Assembly (NCBI GenBank): GCA_030706605.1
Contig: JAUZOE010000017.1
Coordinates: 1 to 64,000, forward strand
Reading direction: 5' to 3'
Length of the DNA stretch: 64,000 bases
DNA from: Bacteroidota bacterium
GTDB taxonomy: Bacteria; Bacteroidota; Bacteroidia; Chitinophagales; Chitinophagaceae
Under the pieces are notes generated by a model that searched no databases, was not told where the DNA came from, and saw only the letters and a list, made by a program, of their open reading frames with translations. Shown one piece after another: positions 37,206 to 45,848 of the stretch. The position numbers and the translations under genes were made by a program. The stretch's first letter is position 1. The number at the start of each line of letters is the position of its first letter.

Positions 37206-37238
37206 TTTAAGCATTTTTTAAAACCTTTAATAGCTTTG
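37206..37238 (+). promoter_or_regulatory. promoter of the MsrB gene
   Basis: TTTA (37206-37209), 21 bases, then TAGCTTTG (37231-37238). The -7 element fits TAnnTTTG; the -33 element deviates in one base. Predicted start near 37245, 22 bases before the ATG. Confidence 0.6.
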
Positions 37239-37266
37239 TTACGTTTATAATGCAAAACTTATTACC

Positions 37267-37809
37267 ATGAAAAAGATAATTTATCTGTTGGGCATTATAG
37301 TATGCTCTTTAATTACCAATTGTTCTCAATCGCAAACCAGTCAAAATATAAAAAATTATCCTTCGCCTGAAATTGTACCTAACCATGATAATTTTCCGAT
37401 AAAATTGTCTGATGCTACATGGAAACAAAAATTAACACCTGCTCAATATTTTATTCTACGTCAACGTGGAACGGAAAGGCCATTTTCCGGTAAATATGAT
37501 CATTTTTACAAAAAGGGAACATATTATTCTGCAGCATCGTTGCAACCTATATTTAGTTCAGAAACTAAATTTAATTCTGGCACAGGATGGCCAAGTTTTT
37601 ATGCACCAATTAATAAAGATGCTGTTAAATTGGTCAAAGACGAATCTGAAGGAATGATAAGGCTGGAAGTAGTTGATTCTAAAACGGGCTCTCATCTGGG
37701 GCATGTATTTGACGATGGCCCTCCTCCTACTCATAAAAGATATTGTCTGGATTCGGATGCATTAATTTTTGTTCCGGAAGGAGGGAAAGCTCCCACCAGC
37801 TCAAAGTGA
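37267..37809 (+). CDS. msrB: peptide-methionine (R)-S-oxide reductase, lipoprotein form
   Basis: 180 residues. Lipoprotein signal with Cys19 (SLITNCS) places it in the envelope. SelR/MsrB domain about 46-170: TEKRPF-like RGTERPFSG, FNSGTGWPSF at 102-111, GSHLGHVFDDGPP at 141-153, RYCLDSDAL with catalytic Cys160. The CxxC pairs that bind structural zinc are missing (SAAS in the first position), so it is the zinc-free type. It reduces methionine-R-sulfoxide, here probably on exported proteins. Its own promoter lies just upstream. Confidence 0.95.
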   Translation: MKKIIYLLGIIVCSLITNCSQSQTSQNIKNYPSPEIVPNHDNFPIKLSDATWKQKLTPAQYFILRQRGTERPFSGKYDHFYKKGTYYSAASLQPIFSSETKFNSGTGWPSFYAPINKDAVKLVKDESEGMIRLEVVDSKTGSHLGHVFDDGPPPTHKRYCLDSDALIFVPEGGKAPTSSK

Positions 37810-37890
37810 AAATAAATTATACTGATTATGTTTTACTGGTTCAAAAACTGATCACAAAAATGATGCTACAAGGGAGTAATAAAATCAATA

Positions 37891-38805
37891 ATGAATCACT
37901 TTGAAAATATCCGGCATAGCATCAATCATGAATTTCCTTTGTTTCATATCACCAGCATAAAAAAAATTGGTGAAGGTGATAACAACAAAGCATTTTTAAT
38001 AAATCAAAATTATATTTTCAGGTTTCCTAAAAGAAAAGAAGTAGAAAAAACACTGACAAAAGAAATTGGATTATTGCCTAAAATCAGGAATCAATTCAAT
38101 CTTGAAATTCCTGATTTTAGCTTTATATCAAAAGATATGAACTTTGTCGGCTACAAAAGTATCAGGGGGGAATTTTTAACCCCTGCAATTTATTATTCAC
38201 TAACGAATGAACTTCAATTACAAATTCAAGTAGCTCTTTCTGAATTCCTTTCAAAATTGCATGCTACCAACTTATCAATGATAAAAGAATGCAATCTGGA
38301 AATAGTGAACCTGGAAGAAGAATATTCAGATGATTTCAAAAACATTCAGCAATTAATTTTCCCCTACATCCACCGGCATCAATGTCTGTTGATCGATCAA
38401 TTTTTTACAACTTATCTTGGCAATCCCGAAAACTTTGAATACACGCCTGCGCTCATTCATAACGATTTTAGCACTGACCATATATTATATGAAATATCAA
38501 CTAAAAAAATAAATGGAATAATTGACTTTGGTGATTCAGCAATTGGAGACCCTTACTATGATTTTAAGTATTTACTGGATAGTTTCGGGGCCAGTTTTAT
38601 TGAAGATATATTCAGGTTTTATCAACACGCCAACCAAAAAATTAATTGGAGAAAATTATATTTCTTTTCACTGGCCAATAAATTGCAAATTATTGTAGAA
38701 AGCATAAAAGATAAAGATAAATATGCAGCAAAGGATGCATACCGTAATTTAGAAAAATGGATGCATCACTATGAAAATAAAGATCTATATCTTTTTGAAA
38801 ATTAA
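37891..38805 (+). CDS. aminoglycoside phosphotransferase-like kinase
   Basis: 304 residues, no signal peptide. Phosphotransferase fold: GEGDNNKAFLI glycine loop near 27-37, FRFPKRKEVE with Lys near 47, catalytic loop IHNDFSTDH with Asp192 near 188-197, and metal-binding IIDFGDSAIGDPYYDF at 210-225. It belongs with the APH(2'')-like small-molecule kinases, but the true substrate may be a sugar, amino sugar or antibiotic. Start is the first ATG after the MsrB gene, 81 bases away; the next gene is convergent. Function in resistance is unproven. Confidence 0.85.
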   Translation: MNHFENIRHSINHEFPLFHITSIKKIGEGDNNKAFLINQNYIFRFPKRKEVEKTLTKEIGLLPKIRNQFNLEIPDFSFISKDMNFVGYKSIRGEFLTPAIYYSLTNELQLQIQVALSEFLSKLHATNLSMIKECNLEIVNLEEEYSDDFKNIQQLIFPYIHRHQCLLIDQFFTTYLGNPENFEYTPALIHNDFSTDHILYEISTKKINGIIDFGDSAIGDPYYDFKYLLDSFGASFIEDIFRFYQHANQKINWRKLYFFSLANKLQIIVESIKDKDKYAAKDAYRNLEKWMHHYENKDLYLFEN

Positions 38806-38823
38806 ATACGGTTTAATCATACA

Positions 38824-40383
38824 TTATCTTTTCGGATGCAATTTTCTTCCGGCCACATATTTTTCCCTGATGATTTCATAGATCGGCTTATCATATATTT
38901 TGCTCTCTAACCACGAAATAATATCCAGGTAAGAAAAAGCTCTTTCTTCAAACTTACTGGATTCAAATTGCTTGATGGTATTCAATAATTTCTCAAATTC
39001 AGGTTTTAGTTTTCTTGCCGATAAATAAAATGATTTACGCAGGAATTTAAAAATTTCTTCTTCAACAAGGCTCAGGTTCTGCATCTTCGACATAAAACGA
39101 TACACAGATTTGATAAGATATTCGAGCAATTGAAAATTGCCTAATTCATAATGGGCAATCAGGTGAAGCAATCTGGCATAGCATTGCAAATCACTTCTGA
39201 GCGATACTTTCCAGTTGATTATTTTATTCAGATAATCGATTGCATTATTATAATCACCCGCGCCAAAATAAAGTGACGCAATTTTATAATAAAAAATCAG
39301 CGTGCGATGTTGATCCAAATAAAGTTCATATTTCTTAAGCTGGTAAGTAATTTCGTCTACTATTTTTAATCCTGACTGGAAAGTGCCTTCTAAAAAATGA
39401 CGATTAATCTTTGATATGTAGAGATAAACAAAAACCTGGATTTTATTATTATCGTTGAGTTTTACAATATCCGATTTGCCAAAATCCTCCAGAACTGAAA
39501 GTGTCTTTTCAAATGCCAGGTAATTTCTTAAAGTAAAATGCGCATTTAATAAATTATGCAACCCTTTTATATAATTACCTGTTTCAATTTTAATCATGAA
39601 AGGTTCATCCGTAAATAAATCTACCCATTTTTGGGTATGCCGGTAATACATCAAAAAGTCCTGTCGTATGAATTCATACCAGCAATAACTCTGGTGATAA
39701 TAAAGTTTTTCATAAAACCCTTGAGGGTATTTAATTTCTTCTGTAAAATGCTGTTGAAAATAATCTACTACTTCCTTTTCATCAGCCATATTTCTTGCGA
39801 GACCATTCTTTATATACCAACCATAAAGCTGGAGTGCAAGATTGGAAAGCTTCGATTCCCTGGCAAGGCGTCTATTAGTGTCATCAGTTTCTCCAGTCAA
39901 AATATCAGCCCTATCCTGTATACTTCGCGTAATATGCAAAGTCTCTATTTTTTTTTCAATGACCAACACCTCTGTCAGAAAAATAACCTGGTTATTCGAT
40001 TTCGCTGTTTCTTTTATCTTTTCAAGTATTTTCAGGCTTTGGTGATATAGCCCTTTATTGTATAGAATAATAGCAAAATCGAGTTGTTCATGCAGTTGGA
40101 TATCAATATTTTCATTGCTTTCCAGAAGCCGTAAACTTCCCAGTATTTGTTTATATAGATGCGCTTTGATATTAGGAAGCTGCTGCCTTTTTATTGAGGC
40201 AGTTTTGGTGATTAGCGCGTTTTCATCATACACAGACATCTTATCAATCGCGTCAAACAATTGTACTACCTTAAGATCATTGTTGGATGAATTTCTCTGA
40301 ACGTATAGTTTAAAATTTCTCTTTTCAGACTTTTGAAGAGAATGAATCAATTGAAATAATGAATCTGTTGACCTGTTGGGCAT
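38824..40383 (-). CDS. helical repeat protein of unknown function
   Basis: 519 residues from the ATG at 40383. I do not recognise a specific family, but the alternation of helices with TPR-like spacing (LYNKGLYHQSLKILEKIKETA, LYFGAGDYNNAIDYLNKIINW, IKSVYRFMSKM) indicates an alpha-solenoid. No signal peptide. A longer frame reaches 40464, but its extra 27 residues contain a Cys and Phe-rich segment and a possible promoter element, so the shorter start is favoured. Divergent from leuA, the two starts are 174 bases apart. Confidence 0.72.
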   Translation of the reverse strand: MPNRSTDSLFQLIHSLQKSEKRNFKLYVQRNSSNNDLKVVQLFDAIDKMSVYDENALITKTASIKRQQLPNIKAHLYKQILGSLRLLESNENIDIQLHEQLDFAIILYNKGLYHQSLKILEKIKETAKSNNQVIFLTEVLVIEKKIETLHITRSIQDRADILTGETDDTNRRLARESKLSNLALQLYGWYIKNGLARNMADEKEVVDYFQQHFTEEIKYPQGFYEKLYYHQSYCWYEFIRQDFLMYYRHTQKWVDLFTDEPFMIKIETGNYIKGLHNLLNAHFTLRNYLAFEKTLSVLEDFGKSDIVKLNDNNKIQVFVYLYISKINRHFLEGTFQSGLKIVDEITYQLKKYELYLDQHRTLIFYYKIASLYFGAGDYNNAIDYLNKIINWKVSLRSDLQCYARLLHLIAHYELGNFQLLEYLIKSVYRFMSKMQNLSLVEEEIFKFLRKSFYLSARKLKPEFEKLLNTIKQFESSKFEERAFSYLDIISWLESKIYDKPIYEIIREKYVAGRKLHPKR

Positions 40384-40426
40384 CGTAATTAATTTAAACA
40401 CAATAGCAGTGGTATCAATGCTTTCA

Positions 40427-40434
40427 CAAAAATA
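40427..40434 (-). promoter_or_regulatory. candidate -7 element for the helical repeat gene
   Basis: On the minus strand TATTTTTG matches TAnnTTTG. No good -33 element at 19-21 bases. If real, it supports the start at 40383. Confidence 0.3.
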
Positions 40435-40557
40435 CCCTCTACTTTGGAAGTGTAAATTTCCCACATTTTATTCACAAAGCGTTAGTAAAATCGATTACTT
40501 TCGAAGGTATAAAAAAACAATAACTCTCTATTTACCTTTTTCTTTTAAATTAATGCT

Positions 40558-41727
40558 ATGGATAAGATTATAATTTTTGATACTACTTTACGCGATGGAG
40601 AACAAGTTCCAGGGTGTAAATTAAATACCAATGAAAAAATTGAACTGGCATTAGAACTGGAAAGTCTTGGAGTAGATGTTATTGAAGCCGGTTTTCCCAT
40701 ATCAAGCCCCGGAGATTTTTCTTCAGTGATGGAAATTTCAAAAAGCATTACCAATGCCACCGTTTGTGCTTTATCACGTGCGGTAGAAAAAGACATTGAC
40801 GTTGCCGGACAAGCTTTAAAATATGCAAAGCGACCCCGCATACATACTGGCATAGGTACTTCTGATTTTCATATAAAGAGTAAATTCAATTCTAATCGTG
40901 AAGATATTTTAGCGCGTGCCATGCAATGTATAAAATGGGCCAGGAAGTATACGGATGATATAGAATTCTATGCAGAAGATGCGGGAAGAACAGATAATGA
41001 ATACCTGGCCAAAGTAGTGGAAGCCGTCATAAAAGCGGGTGCTACTACAGTTAATATCCCGGATACTACCGGCTATTGTTTACCCCATCAATACGGCGAA
41101 AAAATTGCTTTCCTCAAAAATAATGTAAGCAATATCGACAAGGCTGTTATCTCCTGTCATTGCCATAATGATTTAGGACTTGCTACCGCCAATTCTATTT
41201 CGGGCATCATAAACGGTGCAAGACAAATTGAATGTACAATTAACGGACTGGGTGAAAGAGCAGGAAACACTTCTTTAGAAGAAGTAGTGATGATTATTAA
41301 ACAACACAAAAATTTAGGTTTTTATACTAATATTGATGCTACAAAATTGTACCCATTAAGCAGATTGGTTTCTGACACAATGCGTATGCCGGTTCAACCT
41401 AATAAAGCAATTGTAGGTAGCAACGCATTTTCACATTCATCAGGAATACACCAGGACGGTTTTTTGAAAAATACATTGACTTATGAAATAATAAATCCTG
41501 AAGAAGTAGGCGCTGACAGTTCCAGGATAGTGCTAACAGCAAGAAGTGGACGAAGTGCTTTGGCTTATCGTTTCCAAAAACTTGGTTATGAATTCAACAG
41601 GAATGATGTAGATATTTTATATGATCGTTTTTTGAAAATAGCGGATCATAAAAAAGAAATTGAAGATGAAGATCTTTCAGAAATAGCTGAAGCCTACCAA
41701 CAAAAAACAGTCAGCTACTCTAAATAA
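40558..41727 (+). CDS. leuA: 2-isopropylmalate synthase, short form without the regulatory domain
   Basis: 389 residues. HMGL-type barrel with [12 protein letters not shown] at 8-19, FPISSPGDF near 45-53, [13 protein letters not shown] near 202-214 and a helical subdomain to the end (SGIHQDGF near 298-305). It joins acetyl-CoA and 2-oxoisovalerate, the first step of leucine synthesis. Typical enzymes of about 500 residues add a C-terminal allosteric domain; this one stops before it. It is therefore probably not feedback-inhibited by leucine through that domain. Homocitrate or citramalate synthase is possible, but the adjacent leuB and ilv genes favour LeuA. It is 78 bases before leuB. Confidence 0.85.
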   Translation: MDKIIIFDTTLRDGEQVPGCKLNTNEKIELALELESLGVDVIEAGFPISSPGDFSSVMEISKSITNATVCALSRAVEKDIDVAGQALKYAKRPRIHTGIGTSDFHIKSKFNSNREDILARAMQCIKWARKYTDDIEFYAEDAGRTDNEYLAKVVEAVIKAGATTVNIPDTTGYCLPHQYGEKIAFLKNNVSNIDKAVISCHCHNDLGLATANSISGIINGARQIECTINGLGERAGNTSLEEVVMIIKQHKNLGFYTNIDATKLYPLSRLVSDTMRMPVQPNKAIVGSNAFSHSSGIHQDGFLKNTLTYEIINPEEVGADSSRIVLTARSGRSALAYRFQKLGYEFNRNDVDILYDRFLKIADHKKEIEDEDLSEIAEAYQQKTVSYSK

Positions 41728-41804
41728 TTGAAATTTCAAATTCAACAGGAATGTGTAAATTATTAAAGAAAAATCTGAAAATATATTAGCGTAATACCCA
41801 ACCC

Positions 41805-42920
41805 ATGATAAAGAATATTGCTGTAATACCAGGAGACGGCATTGGACCTGAAGTTACCCGTGAAACTATTAAAGTGCTGAATGCTGTAGCATTAAAATTT
41901 CATCACCAGTTTAATTTCACTGAATGCCTAATGGGTGCTGTAGCCATTGACAACGCGGGAGATCCTCTGCCACAGAATACTATTGACACCTGTCTTAAAA
42001 GTGATGCTGTTTTGCTGGGAGCCATCGGGCATCCCAAATATGACAACGACTCTAATATAACAGTCCGTCCGTTAGATGGCTTACTACGATTGAGGAAAGA
42101 ATTACAATTATTTGCAAATATCAGGCCGCTGACAACTTACAAATCTTTACACCATTTGTCTCCGATAAAAGATAACCAATTAAACGGTGTTGATTTTGTC
42201 ATTTATCGTGAATTAACCGGGGGAATTTATTTTGGAAAAAAGGAAATGAATGAAGAAGGTACTCAGGCATCTGATCTTTGTATTTATCAAAAATTTGAAA
42301 TTGAGCGAATTGCAAAATTAGCCTTTGCTGCCGCGCAAAAAAGAAGAAACAAATTAACCCTTATTGATAAAGCGAATGTACTGATCACATCAAGTCTATG
42401 GAGAAAGACAGTCCAGGAAATAGCTATCGGTTATCCTGAAGTGAAAGTGGATTATCTCTATGTAGATAATGCCGCCAAGCAATTAATTATTAATCCAAAA
42501 CAGTTTGATGTCATTCTTACAGAAAATATGTTTGGAGATATCCTGAGTGATGAAGCCACAGCATTAAGCGGTTCATTAGGCTTATTGCCATCGTCTTCCA
42601 TTGGAGAAAAGAATGCTCTTTTTGAACCGATTCATGGTTCGTATCCCCAGGCTGCCGGAAAAGATATTGCCAATCCTATTGGTTCCATTTTATCCGGAGC
42701 TTTAATGATGGAACACTTTGGATTATTTGAAGAAGCAAAATCCATTAAAGATGCTGTAGAATGGACGCTGGCTCATGGTTTTGTAACAAAAGATATTGAT
42801 TCAATAAACTCATATTTCACTTCTACGATTGGTGAATTGATTAGTGATTATATCAGTAATGATATGCCTCAAAATTTGAATACCATTAACATGGCTTTCG
42901 GTCAGGCAACAATAATTTAA
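41805..42920 (+). CDS. leuB: 3-isopropylmalate dehydrogenase
   Basis: 371 residues. Isocitrate/isopropylmalate dehydrogenase family: PGDGIGPEVTRE at 9-20, GAIGHPKYD near 72-80, RKELQLFANIRP near 96-107, VIYRELTGGIYFGKK near 131-145, and FGDILSDEATALSGSLGLLPS near 244-264. It oxidises and decarboxylates 3-isopropylmalate with NAD in the cytoplasm. The isomerase genes leuC and leuD that act before it are not in the window. 59 bases separate its stop from the leader peptide of the ilv operon. Confidence 0.95.
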   Translation: MIKNIAVIPGDGIGPEVTRETIKVLNAVALKFHHQFNFTECLMGAVAIDNAGDPLPQNTIDTCLKSDAVLLGAIGHPKYDNDSNITVRPLDGLLRLRKELQLFANIRPLTTYKSLHHLSPIKDNQLNGVDFVIYRELTGGIYFGKKEMNEEGTQASDLCIYQKFEIERIAKLAFAAAQKRRNKLTLIDKANVLITSSLWRKTVQEIAIGYPEVKVDYLYVDNAAKQLIINPKQFDVILTENMFGDILSDEATALSGSLGLLPSSSIGEKNALFEPIHGSYPQAAGKDIANPIGSILSGALMMEHFGLFEEAKSIKDAVEWTLAHGFVTKDIDSINSYFTSTIGELISDYISNDMPQNLNTINMAFGQATII

Positions 42921-42930
42921 TAAAAAGTTC

Positions 42931-42961
42931 TTTGTTTTTTAAAAGGAGTACACTAAGTTTG
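42931..42961 (+). promoter_or_regulatory. promoter of the ilv operon leader
   Basis: TTTG (42931-42934), 19 bases, TAAGTTTG (42954-42961). It is a full match to the Bacteroidota consensus. The start is expected near 42968, and the leader peptide ATG follows at 42980. Confidence 0.82.
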
Positions 42962-42979
42962 CTATTCAATTATTCACCA

Positions 42980-43084
42980 ATGTTGAAAGGCAAATTTAGT
43001 AATGACATCAAAAATATTTCAGCAATACTGATTGCTGTCATAGTCATTATTACATCCTTTGAAGGAGGTGGAATTACTATTTAA
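42980..43084 (+). CDS. ilv leader peptide (34 residues)
   Basis: A short frame beginning MLKGKFSNDIKNIS and continuing AILIAVIVIITSFEGGG, then ITI and a stop at 43082-43084. Nine of the 34 residues are Ile, plus Leu and Val: the run ILIAVIVII at 43024-43050 supplies the three amino acids made by the operon behind it. The frame starts 12 bases after the predicted transcription start and ends before an intrinsic terminator. This is the hallmark of a translated attenuator leader. It probably has no function as a protein. Confidence 0.85.
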   Translation: MLKGKFSNDIKNISAILIAVIVIITSFEGGGITI

Positions 43085-43136
43085 AAAAATTAATTATTCA
43101 AAAATAGCCCCGCCTCCAAAAGAAGCGGGGTTTTTT
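43020..43136 (+). terminator. ilv attenuator: pause hairpin, antiterminator and terminator
   Basis: Three structures in one leader. Hairpin 1: CAGCAAT (43020-43026) with ATTGCTG (43031-43037), inside the Ile/Leu codons. Antiterminator: GGAGGTGG (43064-43071) with CCGCCTCC (43110-43117), extended by CTTT (43057-43060) with AAAG (43119-43122). Terminator: CCCCGC (43108-43113) with GCGGGG (43125-43130), followed by six T. Antiterminator and terminator share bases 43110-43113, so only one can form. Ribosomes stalling at 43024-43050 leave the antiterminator arm free; ribosomes reaching the stop at 43084 cover it. Confidence 0.85.
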
Positions 43137-43163
43137 ATTGTAAACCCTTTTCAAACAAAAATT

Positions 43164-44060
43164 ATGTATTACAACGACAACACTTTTATTTATTGGCAGG
43201 GAGAAATCGTAAAAGCCAGTGAGACTAAGACTGATCTGTATGGTCAAACCCTTCACTATGGTTATGGTGTTTTTGAAGGTATCCGGTCTTATAAAACAGC
43301 CTCCGGTATTACAAAAATTTTTAAAGAAGTGGAACATTTTGAAAGATTACAAAAATCTGCTGAAGCTTTGAATCTTCCCTATACATGGGCAGCCGATCAA
43401 TTAATAAAAGCAAGCTATGAAGTTTTAATCCGTAATAATTTGCAAGACGCTTATATCAGGCCATTGGTTTATGCTCCTGCTAATATGAGTTTCAATCCCA
43501 ATAAAGAATCTTTTATCGTAATTGAAGCATGGGAAATGCAACCTTTTCTGGGAGAAAAACTGTTAAGCGTTATGACATCTTCTTTTCAGCGTCCCAACCC
43601 GAAAGCATTTAAAATTGAAGCAAAGGCAACAGGCCATTATGTAAATTCCATCCTTGCCAGCCAGGAAGCAAAAGCAAACGGGTTTGACGAAGCATTACTA
43701 AAAGATATAAATGGAAATATTGCGGAAGGGCCCGGCGCTAATATTTTCATAGAAAAAGAAGGAGTTCTTTATACTCCCCAACCAGGCAGTATTCTTCCCG
43801 GAATCACCAGGGCTGCTGTTTTGGAAATATGTAAAAAACTGAACATTTCTGTTATTGAAAAAGAAATTTCACCAAAGGAAATGCAAGAAGCAGATAGTGC
43901 TTTCTTCTGCGGAACTGCTGCAGAAATCATAGGAATCGCCTCTCTTGATAAAGTCGCTTTCACAAAACCATGGAACGAAACACACGGGGCTAAAATTCAA
44001 AAAGCATATAAAGACCTCGTAACAGAAAAGAGTACACTAAAAGTATTTCAACCTGCATAA
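43164..44060 (+). CDS. ilvE: branched-chain amino acid aminotransferase
   Basis: 298 residues from the ATG at 43164 (MYYNDNTFIYWQGEIV). Class IV PLP fold: HYGYGVFEGIRSY at 31-43, EAKATGHYVNSILA with PLP Lys154, GNIAEGPGANIF near 185-196, and PGSILPGITRAAVLE near 207-221. It makes Leu, Ile and Val from their keto acids. A reading frame extends upstream to a TTG at 43059, but that part crosses the attenuator terminator and cannot be protein; it should be trimmed. It is the first structural gene behind the attenuator, with ilvD 39 bases after it. Confidence 0.95.
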   Translation: MYYNDNTFIYWQGEIVKASETKTDLYGQTLHYGYGVFEGIRSYKTASGITKIFKEVEHFERLQKSAEALNLPYTWAADQLIKASYEVLIRNNLQDAYIRPLVYAPANMSFNPNKESFIVIEAWEMQPFLGEKLLSVMTSSFQRPNPKAFKIEAKATGHYVNSILASQEAKANGFDEALLKDINGNIAEGPGANIFIEKEGVLYTPQPGSILPGITRAAVLEICKKLNISVIEKEISPKEMQEADSAFFCGTAAEIIGIASLDKVAFTKPWNETHGAKIQKAYKDLVTEKSTLKVFQPA

Positions 44061-44099
44061 ATAGATTTATATTAATAACTATTCCGATAAAACTAAAAA

Positions 44100-45806
44100 A
44101 TGAGTAACGATTCCAAAAATTTAGACGAATTAAATAAATACAGTAAAACACTTACCCAGGATGAAACACAACCCGGCGCGCAGGCTATGTATTATGCCAT
44201 AGGTTTCAAAGAAGAAGATTTTAATAAAGCACAGGTTGGAATCGTAAGTATGGGCTGGGATGGCAACCCCTGCAACATGCATTTAAATGACCTTGCAACT
44301 GATGTAAAGAAAAGTGTGAATGCCGTGGATGGCTTATTGGGGTTACGTTTCTACACGATAGGTGTAAGTGATGGCATCAGCATGGGAACAGATGGAATGC
44401 GTTTTAGTTTGGTAAGTCGTGACTTAATCGCAGACAGTATCGAAACAAATGCCAGTTCACAATATTATGATGCCATCGTTGCTATTCCTGGTTGTGATAA
44501 AAATATGCCGGGATCAATAATGGCAATGGGAAGATTGAACCGTCCGTCCATTATGTTGTATGGTGGCACTATTGCCCCCGGGCATTATAAAGGAGAAGAC
44601 CTAAACATTGTATCTGCTTTTGAAGCATTGGGCCAAAAAATTGCGGGCAATTTAGATGAAGCTGATTTTAAAGGAATCGTTCGCCATTCATGTCCTGGAG
44701 CAGGCGCTTGCGGAGGCATGTACACTGCCAATACGATGGCGAGCGCGATTGAAGCTTTAGGAATGAGTTTGCCCTATTCGTCCAGCAACCCTGCGTTGAG
44801 CGAAGACAAGGAGAAAGAATGCGCAGCTATTGGCGCAGCAATAAAAAATATATTGCAAAAAGATATCAAACCAAAAGATATCATGACGCGCAAAGCATTT
44901 GACAATGCAATAACGGTTGTAATAGTTCTTGGTGGAAGCACCAATGCAGTATTGCATTTGATTGCTATGGCAAAAAGTGTTGACATACAATTATCTCCTG
45001 ATGATTTTCAAAGTATTAGTAATAAAATTCCGATGCTCGCTGATTTTAAACCCAGCGGAAAATATTTAATGGAAGATTTGCACAAGCACGGAGGTGTACC
45101 GGCTGTGATGAAATATTTATTAAACAAAGGTTTACTTCATGGCGATTGCATAACAGTAACAGGAAAAACAATTGCAGAGAATATAAAAGAGGCCCCTGAT
45201 TTGGATTTCGAAAAACAGGATATTATTCACCCATTAGAAAATCCGATTAAAGCCACAGGGCATTTGCAAATATTATATGGCAATCTTGCTGAAAAAGGAA
45301 GTGTTGCAAAAATTACAGGAAAAGAAGGTACCCGTTTCGAAGGCACCGCAAGAGTATTTGAAGGTGAAAAACATTTGATAGAGGGACTGGAAAGCGGGCG
45401 TGTTCATGCCGGAGATGTAGTAGTGATAAGAAACATCGGGCCTAAAGGTGCACCGGGAATGCCGGAAATGCTGAAACCAACAGGAGCCATTATCGGCGCT
45501 GGTTTGGGTAAGTCAGTTGCGTTAATTACTGATGGAAGGTTTAGTGGCGGTACACATGGATTTGTCGTCGGACACATCACTCCTGAAGCATTTGAAGGCG
45601 GATTATTAGGATTGGTAGAAGACAATGATATTATTGAAATAGATGCGGCGAAAAACACATTGAACTTAAAAGTAAGTGAAAAAGAAATTGCCAAACGAAA
45701 AGCCGCATGGAAACAACCTGCCTCAAAAGCCACAAAAGGAGTTTTATATAAATACGCAAAGTTTGTAAAAAATGCAAGTGAGGGATGTGTGACGGATGAG
45801 GAATAA
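44100..45806 (+). CDS. ilvD: dihydroxy-acid dehydratase
   Basis: 568 residues. IlvD/Edd family: GNPCNMHL with Cys58, GCDKNMPGS with Cys132 and [14 protein letters not shown] with Cys204; these three bind the iron-sulfur cluster. C-terminal [19 protein letters not shown] near 480-498. It dehydrates 2,3-dihydroxy acids, the third step for Val and Ile. Cytoplasmic. The gene lies 39 bases after ilvE and 42 before ilvB, in one tight operon. Confidence 0.97.
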   Translation: MSNDSKNLDELNKYSKTLTQDETQPGAQAMYYAIGFKEEDFNKAQVGIVSMGWDGNPCNMHLNDLATDVKKSVNAVDGLLGLRFYTIGVSDGISMGTDGMRFSLVSRDLIADSIETNASSQYYDAIVAIPGCDKNMPGSIMAMGRLNRPSIMLYGGTIAPGHYKGEDLNIVSAFEALGQKIAGNLDEADFKGIVRHSCPGAGACGGMYTANTMASAIEALGMSLPYSSSNPALSEDKEKECAAIGAAIKNILQKDIKPKDIMTRKAFDNAITVVIVLGGSTNAVLHLIAMAKSVDIQLSPDDFQSISNKIPMLADFKPSGKYLMEDLHKHGGVPAVMKYLLNKGLLHGDCITVTGKTIAENIKEAPDLDFEKQDIIHPLENPIKATGHLQILYGNLAEKGSVAKITGKEGTRFEGTARVFEGEKHLIEGLESGRVHAGDVVVIRNIGPKGAPGMPEMLKPTGAIIGAGLGKSVALITDGRFSGGTHGFVVGHITPEAFEGGLLGLVEDNDIIEIDAAKNTLNLKVSEKEIAKRKAAWKQPASKATKGVLYKYAKFVKNASEGCVTDEE

Positions 45807-45848
45807 ATAGGGTTTAAAAATTAGTATTAAAAATTAAAAATCGTTATT

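Noticed and set aside
39631-40050. 139-codon open frame on the plus strand
   Set aside because: Antisense to the helical repeat gene; the Phe/Ile-rich translation is typical of a reverse-strand shadow.
43059-43163. N-terminal extension of IlvE from a TTG
   Set aside because: It crosses the antiterminator and terminator and overlaps the leader peptide in another frame; the family N-terminus begins at 43164.
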